A stretch of DNA of 64,000 nt from Cytidiella melzeri (GCA_022592445.1 JABYQR010000111.1:1-64000), one strand, 5' to 3'; shown: positions 1-10,792, counted from the first letter of the stretch. Notes: generated from the sequence alone by a model not told the origin. Program-made: numbers and translations.

Positions 1-1112
1 TGTGAAAATAACATCAGTACAGTGATTGGAAGCAAGTGCAATACAGAAAACAATCAGTGCACGTACCAATCAGTGCTCAGTGTCGAAACAACAAAAAGAT
101 GGGGAGTAGCACAGGTGTGTGTAAGGACAATTTGAAAAGGCTACAGTCAGACAGCTAGTAAGAAGAACAATATTAGACAGTGAATAAGTTGGGTGCAAGC
201 AAACAACATTGCACTTACTGACCAGCACTGAAGCAATGACAGTAAAAAGACCTGGAGGGAGATGGACTTGGAATGTGTACTAAGCTACAAGGATGGTAGC
301 AAGAAGATCTATATATCCTCTGGTTCATGTGCAGTGCTGGTGCAACAATTCAACGTTGTTTCAGGTTAGCTCCTATGCTGAAACTTACCAACTGTTGTCA
401 TGCCTGTGGATCTGGTGGAGCCAGTGCTCCCCTGGAGACAGGCTGCACAGCCTTGCATACATGCGGCGCTACAACAATAGTCTGAAACATTTACAAGTGT
501 GATAGGGGAGACATGATTGCACTGCCATAATACTGCAGATTTACAGCTGTAGAGAGCCTGGGCGTGATTGGTGACTGCATAGGTTGCTAAATTTAGCAAC
601 ATCACAGTGGGAAGACATGTGAAAATCATTGTGAAACCCACTGGGGTCACACTTTGTCATGCACTCAGCCCATGCCACAGGTATGGCATGACAAGATTCA
701 ACATTAGGTGCTAAAATACAGCAACATTTGTAGGGCTGGGATCCGTGACACCCACTTCTTTAGCATCATTGGAGGGCCAGTTGTGACCAGTGACACATGC
801 TACGGTTGTACAAGTACAGTAGCTTTCCCAATAACTTTTAGCTATGAAAATCAAGTGCATACAGAGCATACATAGTGCAGATAGGTGGGACGCTGCAAAA
901 ACAGCAGGGCTGTCAAGGCCCTGATTGTTTTTTGTGCCACCTGCATCACCTGTGCTCTGCACACACCCAACCACCACAATCTATAGCCATAGAGACCGTC
1001 GGATTTGCTGTGCAGAGTACAGTCATGGAAACACAGCACCCAAAGCTTACTACACGTACACATTTGTACATTGTCTTGTCTGATGTCTGTATTTGTTTGA
1101 CCTCCCCCTTTG
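1..1112. other. Repeat-derived DNA without a recognisable gene
   Basis: Open frames here are short and look like chance frames, and none resembles a known protein. The stretch around 980-1020 resembles a stretch near 1560-1610 (shared words such as CTATAG and TGCACAGAGTA). This suggests the tandem repeat that follows once extended further left. I see no gene. Confidence 0.6.
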
Positions 1113-1545
1113 CAGTATCATAAAATCTGTAGCTATAGCTACTAGTCGTTTGCCACATGCCTCCGCAAGGATCTCAACCTGAAATCTGCACCATCAGTGT
1201 AAATGTTTTGGGTACAGGTGCTTGGCAGTGTTAGCAGATTATCATAATTTGTATGATGAGCACCAGCATGACACTTCCAGCACATCCTGGTGTTGCATCA
1301 ACCCTGTTTTTCCATCCGCAGCCCCGTTTTCAGTAGCATCAAATCTGTAGCTATAGCTACTAGTTGTTTGCCACATGCCCCTGCAAGGATCTCAACCTGA
1401 AATCTGCACCATCAGTATAAACATTTTGAGTACAGCTACTCGGCAGTGTTAGCAGATTATCAGGTTTTGTATGATAAGTGCCAGCATGACACTTATAGCA
1501 CAGCCTGGCATTTGATCAACTCTGTCAGTCCCTCCCGCAGTACTT
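1113..1545. repeat. Two-copy direct tandem repeat, ~216-bp unit
   Basis: Two adjacent copies, about 1113-1330 and 1331-1545, share long near-identical stretches. Both contain AATCTGTAGCTATAGCTACT, then GGATCTCAACCTGAAATCTG, then GGCAGTGTTAGCAGATTATC in the same order and spacing. The copies differ by scattered substitutions. There is no coding potential. It probably belongs to a degraded transposon. Confidence 0.8.
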
Positions 1546-1632
1546 ACTCACACACACTTGACTGCTGCAGTCTATAGCTATTTGGATAGTTGGATTAGCT
1601 GCACAGAGTAGTGATGCCCTTAGGAAACACTA

Positions 1633-3245
1633 GCGTTAGCAAGGCCAGCAAGCAGCAAGTACAATTCCCAAAGATTGAATGAAATAATAGTTTTTGAGCC
1701 AGATTTGTAAGTAAAATTGGTGCTGGTAGCAGCCTGAACAGGTGATTTTGTTGGCAATAGCTTCTTCAATGAGTAATGTATAGGAGGTTGGCGGTTTGTC
1801 TTCACTGGAGCACACAATCGTTCATGAAAAAAGAGGGACTATGCTGTATCGTTTGAAGTGCAACAATGGGTGTGAGTACAGAATTGAAACAAGTTCGTGG
1901 AGTAGAGCATAGAGATGAAGATTGTTTGACATGCGTCTTCTTCTTAATGGTGTTGAACTATGTTAAATAGTCTAGATACAATTTAGTAAACTGCAGCAGC
2001 AGAGCTACAAGTGATTTTGTTATTGATAGCAAATTGAATAAATCATATAGCATGAAATAGTGAATTGCACCTGTGACTTTGTTATCACAAAGAACCTCAG
2101 TAAACAATTCTGTGCCTGGTAAGGACCTTGCCAAGCCATCTGGTCATCAATATTGACTGAATTACAGGCATTTGCTATTGGTGACACCTTTGATGGGCAA
2201 CTTGATCTGGGATAAAGTGACTGTACTACAATTGATAAATTTGGTTGTGGAAACAGGAGCTGTGCGTTAATGAAGGTAGTCACCAATGGTAGCAAGGAGC
2301 TCCATCTATCTTGTCATTAATCTTGTGCAGTGTTCACTGCTGATTCTAGAAAATTACTTGCTTCAAGAATGAAGGGCTTGAGGGTGTCTCATTGGATCAA
2401 TGGCTGGAACATGTTACATGTGCCCTGTTGATGTCTGCTTTGCCTCACCCCTTTTATGCTGCCACAGGCTGTTGTCTGATTGTAACTCCTGCTTGTAGAG
2501 CAACTGGTGGTTGTGAAACTGTATGGAAGAATCAAAGGCAGTGCTCTATGGTGATGCGACCACGTCCTGTTGATGTCTGAACTGCATCAGCCCCACTGGA
2601 ACTGCCACAGGCTGTGTTGTAATTGTAACTCCTGCTTATAGAGTAACTGGTGGTTGTGAAACTGTATGGAAGAATCAAAAGCAATGCTCTATGCTGATGC
2701 AAACATGTCCGGTTCATGTTTGAACTGCCTCAGCTCCATCAGAACCACCAGAGGCTATGTTCTGATTGTAACCCCTCCTGAGAGAGCAATTAATGATCTT
2801 GAAACTTTGTGGAACAATCCGATGCAGTGCTTGCTGCTGATGCAACCATGTCCTGTTGATGTCTGGACTGCCTCACCCCTTTTGGAACTGCCACAGACTG
2901 TGTTCTGATTGTAACTCCTGCTTATAGAGCAACCAGTGGTTGTGAAACTGTACGGAAGAATCAAAGGCAGTGCTCTATGCTGATGCGACCATGTACAGTT
3001 GATGTCTAAACTGTATCAGCCCCACTGGAACTTCCACAGGCTGTGTTCTGCTTGTAACTCCTCCTTGGAGAGAAACTAATGGTTGTGAACATTTGTGCAA
3101 CAATTAAATGCGGTGCTTGCTGCTGATGCAACCATGTCCTGTTGATGTCTGAACTGCCTCACCCCTATGGGAACTGCCACAGACTGTGTTCTGATTGTAA
3201 CTCCTGCTTGTAGAGCAACTGGTGGTGGTGAAACTGTATGGAAGA
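1633..3245 (-). mobile_element. Truncated inverted copy of the 2.8 kb TIR element
   Basis: Read on the minus strand this segment follows the right half of the element at 6713-9547. Corresponding blocks pair as 1633-1820 with about 9270-9456, 2020-2300 with about 8790-9080, and the tandem array at 2395-3245 with that at 7290-8690. Similarity at the outer side stops at the CTAGCGTTAGC motif, so the outer 90-bp terminal repeat is missing. The inner part was lost before about 3250. It has drifted by substitutions relative to the other copy and carries no intact gene. Confidence 0.8.
2395..3245 (-). repeat. ~142-bp tandem array, about six copies
   Basis: The motif GTGAAACTGTATGGAAGAAT, or its variant with TTTGTGGAACAATC, recurs near 2514, 2656, 2800, 2942, 3086 and 3231, a spacing of 142-145 bp. 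Two unit subtypes partly alternate. One has an 'AGAATCAAAGGCAGTGCTCTATG' type core, the other a 'GCAGTGCTTGCTGCTGATGC' core. The array is the reverse complement of the array at 7290-8690. Confidence 0.85.
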
Positions 3246-3563
3246 CTGGATTGTCAGCCTGAACAAGGAGCTGCCTTATTGGGAGGTCACGTGCATGGTT
3301 GGCAAGTCGGCGCAGAGGCGTGCAAGATAGCGATTGTACGACCTGAAAGGCAGTTCGAGTGATGTTGGTTCGCGACAAGGCCTGGAAAGGTTATTGATCA
3401 TGCATCATTCGAGAGCTCAACCTATACAATTTTTGTTATTCCCAGTATGTAATCAGTAAGTAGAGATAACAAAAATGTAATACTGCAATAGTAGTCTATC
3501 AGGGTGCACTAACATAATTGCGGGGGCGGACAGGCCGACGCGAACAGGTACCCAACATCCTCT

Positions 3564-4010
3564 ATGGCTACCCCTCCCCCCAGAAAGAAACCGAAAGCAA
3601 AGACTGCTTGCCGCCCCAAAACCCCGCCCACCTTCAGAGGCTTTATACATGTTAATGAAGCTGTTGCAAGCAGAGCCGAGCCTTACAAGTTACCACCCGA
3701 GTTGGCAAAAATTTATACCGATTGACTCTTCCTTGATGACAGCCAGCGCGAAGCAGTCCTGCTCATATATGCACGCAATCAACTGTTTTGTCAGAGATTT
3801 GACAGTGCAGACGAACACAGCCAACTGACCGCTCGTGCAATCCTTGCCACAAATCACCTTGACACTGGTGCCCTGGACGAGCTGGGGAATAAGTGGAGCT
3901 GTAGATGGTCCAGTAGTGAAGGTGTCGGAGATGACACGGAGACAGGGCTCAACGTGACAAACAGGGACACGGTGTGGATGACGACGAGGAGGTGGTGGCA
4001 GGCGTGAAGC
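3564..4010 (+). pseudogene. Decayed protein-coding fragment, unknown (probably transposon-derived)
   Basis: From the ATG at 3564 the frame encodes a basic, proline- and lysine-rich start followed by a normal-looking globular stretch of about 50 residues. It then meets one TGA at about 3723 and stays open for a further ~95 residues with protein-like composition. The TGA sits where a tryptophan codon (TGG) would be expected, so a single G-to-A change may have broken it. The tail is rich in Asp, Thr and Trp and ends at TGA near 4008. I do not recognise the family. It lies between two transposon fragments, which argues for a transposon or captured-gene origin. The broken frame is clear; any function is not. 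Confidence 0.4.
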
Positions 4011-4090
4011 ACAATGCGTTCACCAGCTATCAAACTTATTCAGAAAGCTAGCCCAGTAAAGACCAAGTTAGTATTGATACTACTCGCTAT

Positions 4091-4697
4091 GTAGTACAAG
4101 AGGGGTGTTGCTTACCTAGCCCAGTAAAGACCAAGAGGTCGAGATGAGGGCTAGGAGCATACATGTAGCTGCTTATATAGACTTCAGGGGCCTGCGCACA
4201 GACCATGTTAAGGGCAGGCTTTGCAAGAAGCCGTGTGAACGAAGAACAAAAGAACTACCTAAAGGAGAACAATAGCTATTGTCTGTACTCTGCCAAGACT
4301 TCTACTCGTGAGAGAATCTATCTAAAAGGAGACCAACTATTGTATTCCATTCCCACACCTGTGAGAACATTCTTCCATAAAGAGAACAATAAGGAAAGAA
4401 CAAAAGGAGTCCATGTGGACGTCATCTATGACATCAAACCCTAGCTATGGGCTGAGCCATGTGGTTGTAGCCATGTGGTCTTACATAAGCTGAGTCACGT
4501 GCCAGTGTGACGTAGCAGCTAGTAACGTGACCATGTAGAGCGTCTAAGCCACGTGATACGGGCGCTTAATAGACGTGTGCAGAGAGGGTTGCAAGCTAGG
4601 TTGCAACTGGGTTTCAAGTTAGGTTTCAAGCTAGGTTTCAAGCTATAAACTAGAGGTAAAATGCGAAAAATAAGGGCTAGTCGGGCCATCCACGACA
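4091..4697 (-). mobile_element. 3' LTR of the Ty3/gypsy element (left edge uncertain)
   Basis: On the minus strand a polypurine tract (AGGAGGGGGG, plus-strand complement at 4701-4710) is followed by TA and then TGTCGTGG, a standard 3' LTR start, so the right edge is 4697. Inside are degenerate short repeats of the GGTTTCAAGCTA type (about 4590-4650) and, further along the minus strand, a TATA-like TATATAAGC at about 4170-4178. The left edge was set at a TG near 4091 but may lie further left. A 20-bp direct repeat spans this boundary region (4048-4067 and 4116-4135). Confidence 0.55.
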
Positions 4698-4862
4698 TTA
4701 CCCCCCTCCTAAAATCGAGCGTCCTCGCGAAGCATCACTGTGCTGTGGTGATAGAGGTCTTCCACCCGTCTACAGGGATTCAGCAGAATTGCCCCGATTG
4801 TCTAGTCAGAAGGATGCTAGGAAGTTTCTCCCCTTCTGGTGTCGTTGACTCGACGTTACCCG

Positions 4863-6572
4863 TCAGTGTGATGTTCTTGAGATATCCAGACCGATGTGTT
4901 TGCCTTCATCCCAGCTAAGATCATATGTAGATGGATAGATTGTGCGAAGGAAAGCGGGGTCGGTCTGGGTATTGAATTCCCGAAAATGCGAGCGGAGATC
5001 CGCGAAGAGTGAAGCTTTGATGACCCGGGGCGCTCCGGGGTTTGCTTTGTAGAAGTCGTCAATCGCTTCTTGACTATTCTCGAGGTTTTCTACTGGTTCC
5101 CAGCTATTGTGTCCGTCTGAATACCCTTCCCATTTGACTAGGAATTGCAGTTTCTTCCATCGTCCGTGTAGCCTGCTGTCTAGCACCTTTTCGACAACGT
5201 ACTGTTCTTCTCCTTCTATGACAATAGGATCAGGAGGTGGAGGTACGTCTTTGCCGTTGTCGTGCCAGGGACTTGGACGGTTGATATGGAAGACGGGGTG
5301 GATTCGGAGATAGCTGGGTAGATCAAGTTTGTAATCGAGATCGCCAATGCGTTCGATGACCTTGTACGGGCCGAGTTGTCGAGGACCGAGTTTAGGGGTA
5401 GCCTGGTGAATCTGGACGTTCTTAGCATTTAGCCAGACCATGTCCCCTACTTGGAAGACGCGTGGAGAACGCTTCTCAGACTCGTAAAGTTGCTTCATCT
5501 TTTCTTTGCTTAGACGAAGAGCTGCTTCGGTCTCTTTGCGTACTCGAGCCATGTTGTCAAGGCGCTCATCAAGCGACGGGATATTGCTTCGCTTGCCGAC
5601 TGGTATGGTGAAGTCGGGGCGATATCCGTAGATGACCTCAAACGGTGTTTGTGAATTACCCGCATGTACTCGCGAGTTGAGTGCAAACTCAGCCGCCGGC
5701 AGATGATCGACCCAGTCGTCTTGTCGTTGCTGACAGAATAGACGCAGGTACTGTTCGATATCCTGGTTTTTGCGTTCGACTTTGCCATTTCCTTGCGGAT
5801 GATAGGCGGTCGTAAAACCAGTCTCTATGCCTAAGCGGTGATAGAGCACACGCATGAAGCGCGCTGCAAACTGGGGTCCTCGGTCAGAGAACACCTTCTT
5901 GGGAATGCCGTGAAGTCGGAATACTTCTTTGTAATGTAGATCGGCAATCCCCTGAGCATTAACCTTAGTGGTGGTGGGGATGATGTGCGTTTGATCGGAG
6001 TAATGGTCGACGTAGACCGCGATCAAATCGAATCCCTTAGAAGGTGGTAGCTGAGTGATGAGATCTACTCCGACGTGTTCCCAAGGTCCAGCCGGAGTTT
6101 CCTGAGGCTGTAGTACTGCTTTAGGGTGCGGAGCTGACTTATAGCGTTGACAGCGATCACAACCTAGTACGTAAGTCTCGACGAAGGCATTCATCTTTGG
6201 CCACCAATAGTGTCGTGAGACTAGCTCTATGGTGCCGTGTTTGCCCGGATGACCAGCCGCGGGTGTGTCATGGCAAGATTTGACAATTTCGTGACGGAGC
6301 TCTTTGTTATTAGGGATGTAGAGTTTTCCCTTGTAATAGATGAGCCCGTCACTCTCTTCCCATTCGAGTAAACCGCCGACAAGTTTGCGAGGACCCTTCT
6401 TTCGAAGGGTAGCTAGAGCTTGTGCGACTTCTGCTTCTTGCTCCGTGCATTCTTGGATCTCGTTTTTCCGGCCTTTTGGTTTCTGTTGAAAATACCATTG
6501 AGAAACGCTCCGTTTAGGCATCACCAAAAGGCCGGAAAAACGCATTGAGAAAAAAGCCACTTTTTCATCCAT
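4863..6572 (-). CDS. Ty3/gypsy Pol fragment: integrase with chromodomain (5'-truncated)
   Basis: This is the C-terminal half of a Ty3/gypsy (chromovirus-type) polyprotein. In order it has an HHCC zinc-binding domain (His-x3-His ... Cys-x2-Cys around 'GHPGKHG' and 'CDRCQ'), then the integrase core. The catalytic triad is visible: Asp in 'GVDLI', Asp in 'FSDRGPQF', and Glu in 'GKVERKNQ'. A GPY/F-like module ('LGPYKVIERIGDLDYKLDLP') and a C-terminal chromodomain (aromatic cage region 'VKWEGY ... NSWEP') follow. Such integrases insert element cDNA, and the chromodomain targets histone-marked chromatin. The frame is open throughout. Gag, protease, reverse transcriptase and RNase H are absent, and homology stops near 6455 at the inverted repeat 6461-6542. 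The first ~35 residues of the open frame are therefore read-through of unrelated DNA. It ends next to its 3' LTR. Confidence 0.9.
   Translation of the reverse strand: MDEKVAFFSMRFSGLLVMPKRSVSQWYFQQKPKGRKNEIQECTEQEAEVAQALATLRKKGPRKLVGGLLEWEESDGLIYYKGKLYIPNNKELRHEIVKSCHDTPAAGHPGKHGTIELVSRHYWWPKMNAFVETYVLGCDRCQRYKSAPHPKAVLQPQETPAGPWEHVGVDLITQLPPSKGFDLIAVYVDHYSDQTHIIPTTTKVNAQGIADLHYKEVFRLHGIPKKVFSDRGPQFAARFMRVLYHRLGIETGFTTAYHPQGNGKVERKNQDIEQYLRLFCQQRQDDWVDHLPAAEFALNSRVHAGNSQTPFEVIYGYRPDFTIPVGKRSNIPSLDERLDNMARVRKETEAALRLSKEKMKQLYESEKRSPRVFQVGDMVWLNAKNVQIHQATPKLGPRQLGPYKVIERIGDLDYKLDLPSYLRIHPVFHINRPSPWHDNGKDVPPPPDPIVIEGEEQYVVEKVLDSRLHGRWKKLQFLVKWEGYSDGHNSWEPVENLENSQEAIDDFYKANPGAPRVIKASLFADLRSHFREFNTQTDPAFLRTIYPSTYDLSWDEGKHIGLDISRTSH
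6461..6542. repeat. 20-bp perfect inverted repeat with 42-nt loop at the gypsy break
   Basis: CGTTTTTCCGGCCTTTTGGT (6461-6480) is exactly complementary to 6523-6542. The structure lies precisely where homology to the gypsy polyprotein ends. It could be the terminal inverted repeats of a tiny insertion or a fold-back formed at a break. Confidence 0.85.
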
Positions 6573-6712
6573 TCGCTCACAAGAAAAACAAGATGAAATA
6601 TTCAGTGTTTTTTGGCGCTATTTCTGCTACAAAAAGGTACCGTAAAATCGCCATTTTTTCTCACGTATTTCTCATGTTTTTCCACCGGAAATTGGGCCGT
6701 GGTTACCCAGTG

Positions 6713-6802
6713 CAGTGTGCTCCAGCACATTGATGCCTTTTCAGATGTGACCTTTTTGTCCCCCAAAGTGTGGGAATTTGATGGCAGAATACAGACAGTA
6801 AC
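6713..6802 (+). repeat. Left 90-bp terminal inverted repeat
   Basis: Identical to the reverse complement of 9458-9547 over all 90 positions as read by eye. It begins CAGTGTGCTCCAGCACATTG and ends at GACAGTAAC, after which the two ends diverge abruptly. Confidence 0.9.
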
Positions 6803-7289
6803 AGTGTCAATAACAAAACAATGAATCCAGCTGATGGCATCACACTGGCCTTGTTATCAGCCCTTTATAACTTTGTATCAGATCACTTTTGCAATCCAAA
6901 TGCAGTTTTAGATTTTTACAGACTGCATATGGGTACACATTTGTACATATAATACACCATTGGATAGCCCTATCTTGTGGCAACATCCTGGTACAAACAT
7001 CCTGTCAATTGAAGTGTGATTGAGCACATTATGGCCAGTCTACTGAAAATGATCTTCCAGACTCAGATTCAAACCCCACTCCTGCTAGCAAATGATGTCA
7101 GATTCTGATCAGGTACATGTGCAGCAATCTACAGACATTGCTTGCTCTTTGAACAAGGAATACAATTAGAAGACATGCCACACATAGTAGTGCCTCTGAG
7201 CAAGAATTACCAGTACTTTGGAAGCTAACTACAAATTCACAACCCCTACATTCTTGGACAATGAAAATTTTTGGCTGCATTAGTAGTGA

Positions 7290-8690
7290 GTACTGTATCT
7301 GATTGTTCCACAAAGTTTCACAACTGTTAGTTGCTCTCTAAGCAGGAGTTACAATCAGAACACAGTCTGTGGCAGTTCCCATAGGGGTGAGGCAGTTCAG
7401 ACATCAACAGGACATGGTTGCATCAGCAGCAAGCACTGCATTGGATTGTTGCACAAATGTTCACAACCATTAGTTTCTCTCCAAGGAGGAGTTACAAGCA
7501 GAACACAGCCTGTGGAAGTTCTAGTGGGGCTGATACAGTTTAGACATCAACTGTACATGGTCGCATCAACATAGAGCACTGCCTTTGATTCTTCCATACA
7601 ATTTCACAACCACAAGTTGCTCTATAACCATGAGTTACAATCAGAACACAGTCTGTGGCAGTTCCAATAGGGGTGATGCAGCTCAGACATCAACAGGACA
7701 TGGTTGCATCAGCAGCAAGCACTGCATTGGATTGTTCTACAAAGTTTCACAACAATTAATTGCTCTCTCAGGAGGGGTTACAATCAGAACATAGCCTGTG
7801 GTGGTTCTGATGGGGCTGAGGCAGTTCAAACATGAACAGGACGTGGTTGCATCAGCATAGAGCACTGCCTTTGATTCTTCCATACAGTTTCACAACCACC
7901 AGTTTCTCCACAAGTAGGAGATACATTCAGAACACAGCCTTTGACAGCTCTAATGGGGGTGAGGTAGCGCAGATATCAGCCGGATGTGGTTTTATCAGCA
8001 GCCAGCGCTGCATTCAATCAGTCCACTAAGTTTCACAACCACTACTTTCTAAGGAAGAGTTACAACTGTGGCAGTTCCAATGGGGGTGAGGCAGTTCAGA
8101 CATCAACAGTGCATGGTTGCGTTGGCAGCAAGCACTGCATTCAATTGGTCACAAGGTTTCACAAACACTTCTCCCTAAGCAGGAGCTACAATCAGAACAC
8201 AGTCTGTGGCAGTTCCAATAGGGGTGATGCAGCTCAGACCCTGGTTGCATCAGCAGCAACCACTGCATCAGATTGTTCCACAAAGTTTCACAACCATTAG
8301 TTGCTCTCTCAGGAGGGGTTACAATCAGAACATAGCCTGTGTTGGTTCTGATAGGTCTGAGGCAGTTCAAACATGAACAGGACGTGGTTGCATCAGCATG
8401 GAGCACTGCTTTTGATTCTTCCATACAGTTTCGCAACCACCAGTTACTCTATAAGCAGGAGTTAAAATTACAACACAGCCTGTGGCAGTTTTAGTAGGGC
8501 TGATGCAGTTCAGACATCAACAGGACGTGGTTGCATCACCATAGAGCACTGCCTTTGATTCTTCCACACAGTTTCACAACCACTAGTTGCTCTATAGACA
8601 GGAGTCACAATCAGAACCCAGCCTGTGGCAGTTCCAATGGGGGTGAGGCAGTGCAGACATCAACAGGACACATGTAACATGTTCCAGCAA
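7290..8690 (+). repeat. ~142-bp tandem array, about ten copies, partly dimeric
   Basis: The word AGTTTCACAAC or a close variant recurs near 7308, 7452, 7599, 7741, 7883, 8030, 8156, 8282, 8424 and 8569. Most steps are 142-147 bp and two are near 126. Units partly alternate between a 'GATTGTTCCACAAAG' and a 'GATTCTTCCATACAG' form, giving a ~285-bp higher-order period in places. No coding frame runs across the array. Confidence 0.85.
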
Positions 8691-9457
8691 TTGATCCAAT
8701 GAGACACCCTCAAGCCCTTCATTCTTGAAGCAAGTGATGTTCTAGAATCAGCAGTGAACACTGCACAAGATGAATGACAAGATAAATGGAGCTCCTTGCT
8801 ACCATTGGTGACTACCTTCTTCAATGTATGGCTCCTGTTTCCCCACCAAATTTATCAATTGTAGTACAGTCACTTAATCCCAGATCAAGTTGCCTATCAA
8901 AGGTGTCACCAATAGCAAATGCCTGTAATACAGTCAATATTGATGACCAGATGGCTTGGCAAGGTCCTTACCAGGCACAGAATTGTTTACTGAGGTTCTT
9001 TGTGATAACAAAGTCACAGGTGCAATTAACTATTTCATGCTATATGATTTATCCAATTTGCTATCAACAACAAAATCACTTGTATCTCTGCTCCTGCAGT
9101 TTACTAAATTGTATCTAGACTATTTAACATAGTTCAACACCATTAAGAAGAAGACACATACCAAACAATCTTCATCTCCATGCTCTACTCCACAAACTTG
9201 TTTCAAGTCTGTACTCACACCCATTGTTGCACTTCAAACAATACAGCATAGTCCCTCTTTTTCATGAATTATTGTGTGCTCCAGTGAAGACAAACCACCA
9301 ACTTACTATACATTACTCATGGAAAAGCTATTCCCAACAAAATTACTTGTTCAGGCTTCTACCAGCACCAAGTTTACTTACAAATCTTGCTCAAAAAGTA
9401 ATGTTTCATTCAATCCTCAGGAATTGTACTTGCCGCTTGCCGGCTTTGCTAACGCTA

Positions 9458-9547
9458 GTTACTGTCTGTATTCTGCCATCAAATTCCCACACTTTGGGGG
9501 ACAAAAAGGTCACATCTGAAAAGGCATCAATGTGCTGGAGCACACTG
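9458..9547 (-). repeat. Right 90-bp terminal inverted repeat
   Basis: Reverse complement of 6713-6802. The inner border is GTTACTGTCTG, directly beside CTAGCGTTAGC, the point where similarity to the truncated copy at 1633 also begins. Confidence 0.9.
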
Positions 9548-10768
9548 GAACAACTCTTCCTCATTCTTCAGGAATTGTAACAGAGTGGATAAGACTGAGG
9601 GGATATGCCCTCAGGAGTGCCTCTATATATACATGAAGGGGAGGACCCCAGGTACTACCCTTAGACCCCTAATCCCTACATGATTAAGCGAAGCAATCTA
9701 CCTTACTAAGCATGCCCTATGCCCTAGTGGTGCCACTTTAATAATCAACCAATAGCAATTGTCCCCATGACCTGTCCCCATGACCCAGTTCCAAGGCTAG
9801 ACTTGTTCAAGCTCGTTCAAGTCAAGGCTAGACTTTTCCAAAAGGCTCTAAGAACTATGACATCATCTACTGGAATGAATAAGTGCTGAAATAAGTGCTG
9901 AAATAAGCATCAGATAAGTGCCAAATAAGTGCCTAAATATTTTCAATAATACCGTTGCCTGGTAAGGCAAGTCTTGTAGAAACATTGAAAATCTGTGACA
10001 GTCCCCTAAGTTGCCTGTGGGGCCAGTGCCTGTGAAGGATACTGCTTTCACAGCACAGCAGCGCCACAGTACATTAATTCTGCAGAGCACTACCTGCAAA
10101 GTTGATTGCCACAATACCTTTGCAATCACCTGACACAGGTGGAAAATCTGATCTTTCCACAATTACAGGCACATCAGAAATCTCCCCAAGACATCAACAT
10201 TCACACAAATTTTGGAGTGCAGAAAGGCTGCCAGTAGATAGGCTTGAAATTTGTAGAAAAATCACAAAAATGTGTCGATTGTATATTAATCTAACCCCCC
10301 AAGCATAACCAAATATTCACAGGATTTTTGACATATCAAATATCAATAATTCCATGCCATGTGAAATTGGCCTTTGCCCGCAGTGCAGTTTTCTAGCCAT
10401 AGCTTTCTTGCTGTTCTCTTCCCACCGTCTCTTCATGGCAAGGATGCGCCACACTCACCACAAGTGTTGCTTTCTTTCTCGGTGAACAAGGTGGTCAACT
10501 TGCAATTGGAGTGAAGCATATGATACTCTATTTGCAAGTGCGCGACCAGTAACAAAAACAAAGAGTTGTTCTTTCCTGTGAATCCCGCATAGAGCCACAC
10601 CTCGCTGCAACGGATGAGGAGAGCTCAACACCTATTCTTCTGGGCTTTCTCAAGGGCACACTATAGCATGTGTTGTGATGCAAGAGGTGTTCGAGTGCAT
10701 GGGAATAGAGGAAGCAGTCAGGATGTTGGGATTTCCATATATGGTGGTTGAGGCACATCATAGATTAC
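9548..10768. other. Degraded repeat DNA, no gene; contains the copia LTR
   Basis: No coding frame is convincing. Around 9840-9930 there is a short array of ATAAGTGC(C/T)-type words. From 9576 (TGTAACAGAGTGG...) the sequence has the look of a retrotransposon LTR, but I cannot find its other edge. The right end is set by the copia element: on the minus strand a GAGGAGGAGTA polypurine stretch (about 10772-10783) precedes TGTAATC, so an LTR edge probably lies at 10769. Confidence 0.4.
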
Positions 10769-10792
10769 AATACTCCTCCTCAACAAGTAGCG

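Larger units (their letters stand above)
6713..9547. mobile_element. Non-autonomous DNA element with 90-bp TIRs and internal tandem array
   Basis: The first and last 90 bp (6713-6802 and 9458-9547) are perfect inverted repeats by my reading, starting CAGTGTGCTCCAGCAC. Between them lie about 490 bp of unique sequence, ten or so ~142-bp tandem units, and about 750 bp of unique sequence. No long open frame occurs on either strand. Long inverted ends plus an internal minisatellite recall foldback-type elements, although here the array is not inside the repeats. No convincing target-site duplication is visible: the left flank is ...ACCCAGTG and the right flank GAACAACT.... The identical ends point to fairly recent activity, in contrast with the diverged second copy. 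Confidence 0.85.

Noticed and set aside
8786..9118. 110-codon frame in the TIR element, similar to a minus frame at 2020-2295
   Set aside because: The similarity comes from the inverted repeat copies. The two frames have different ends and no known domain, so conservation reflects DNA homology only.
9576..9860. Solo LTR starting TGTAACAGAG
   Set aside because: The start looks right, but I found no matching CA end or flanking target duplication.
1..10768. CRISPR-like array (regular ~142-bp repeats)
   Set aside because: The units are tandem without unique spacers, and the organism is a eukaryote. It is a minisatellite inside a transposon.
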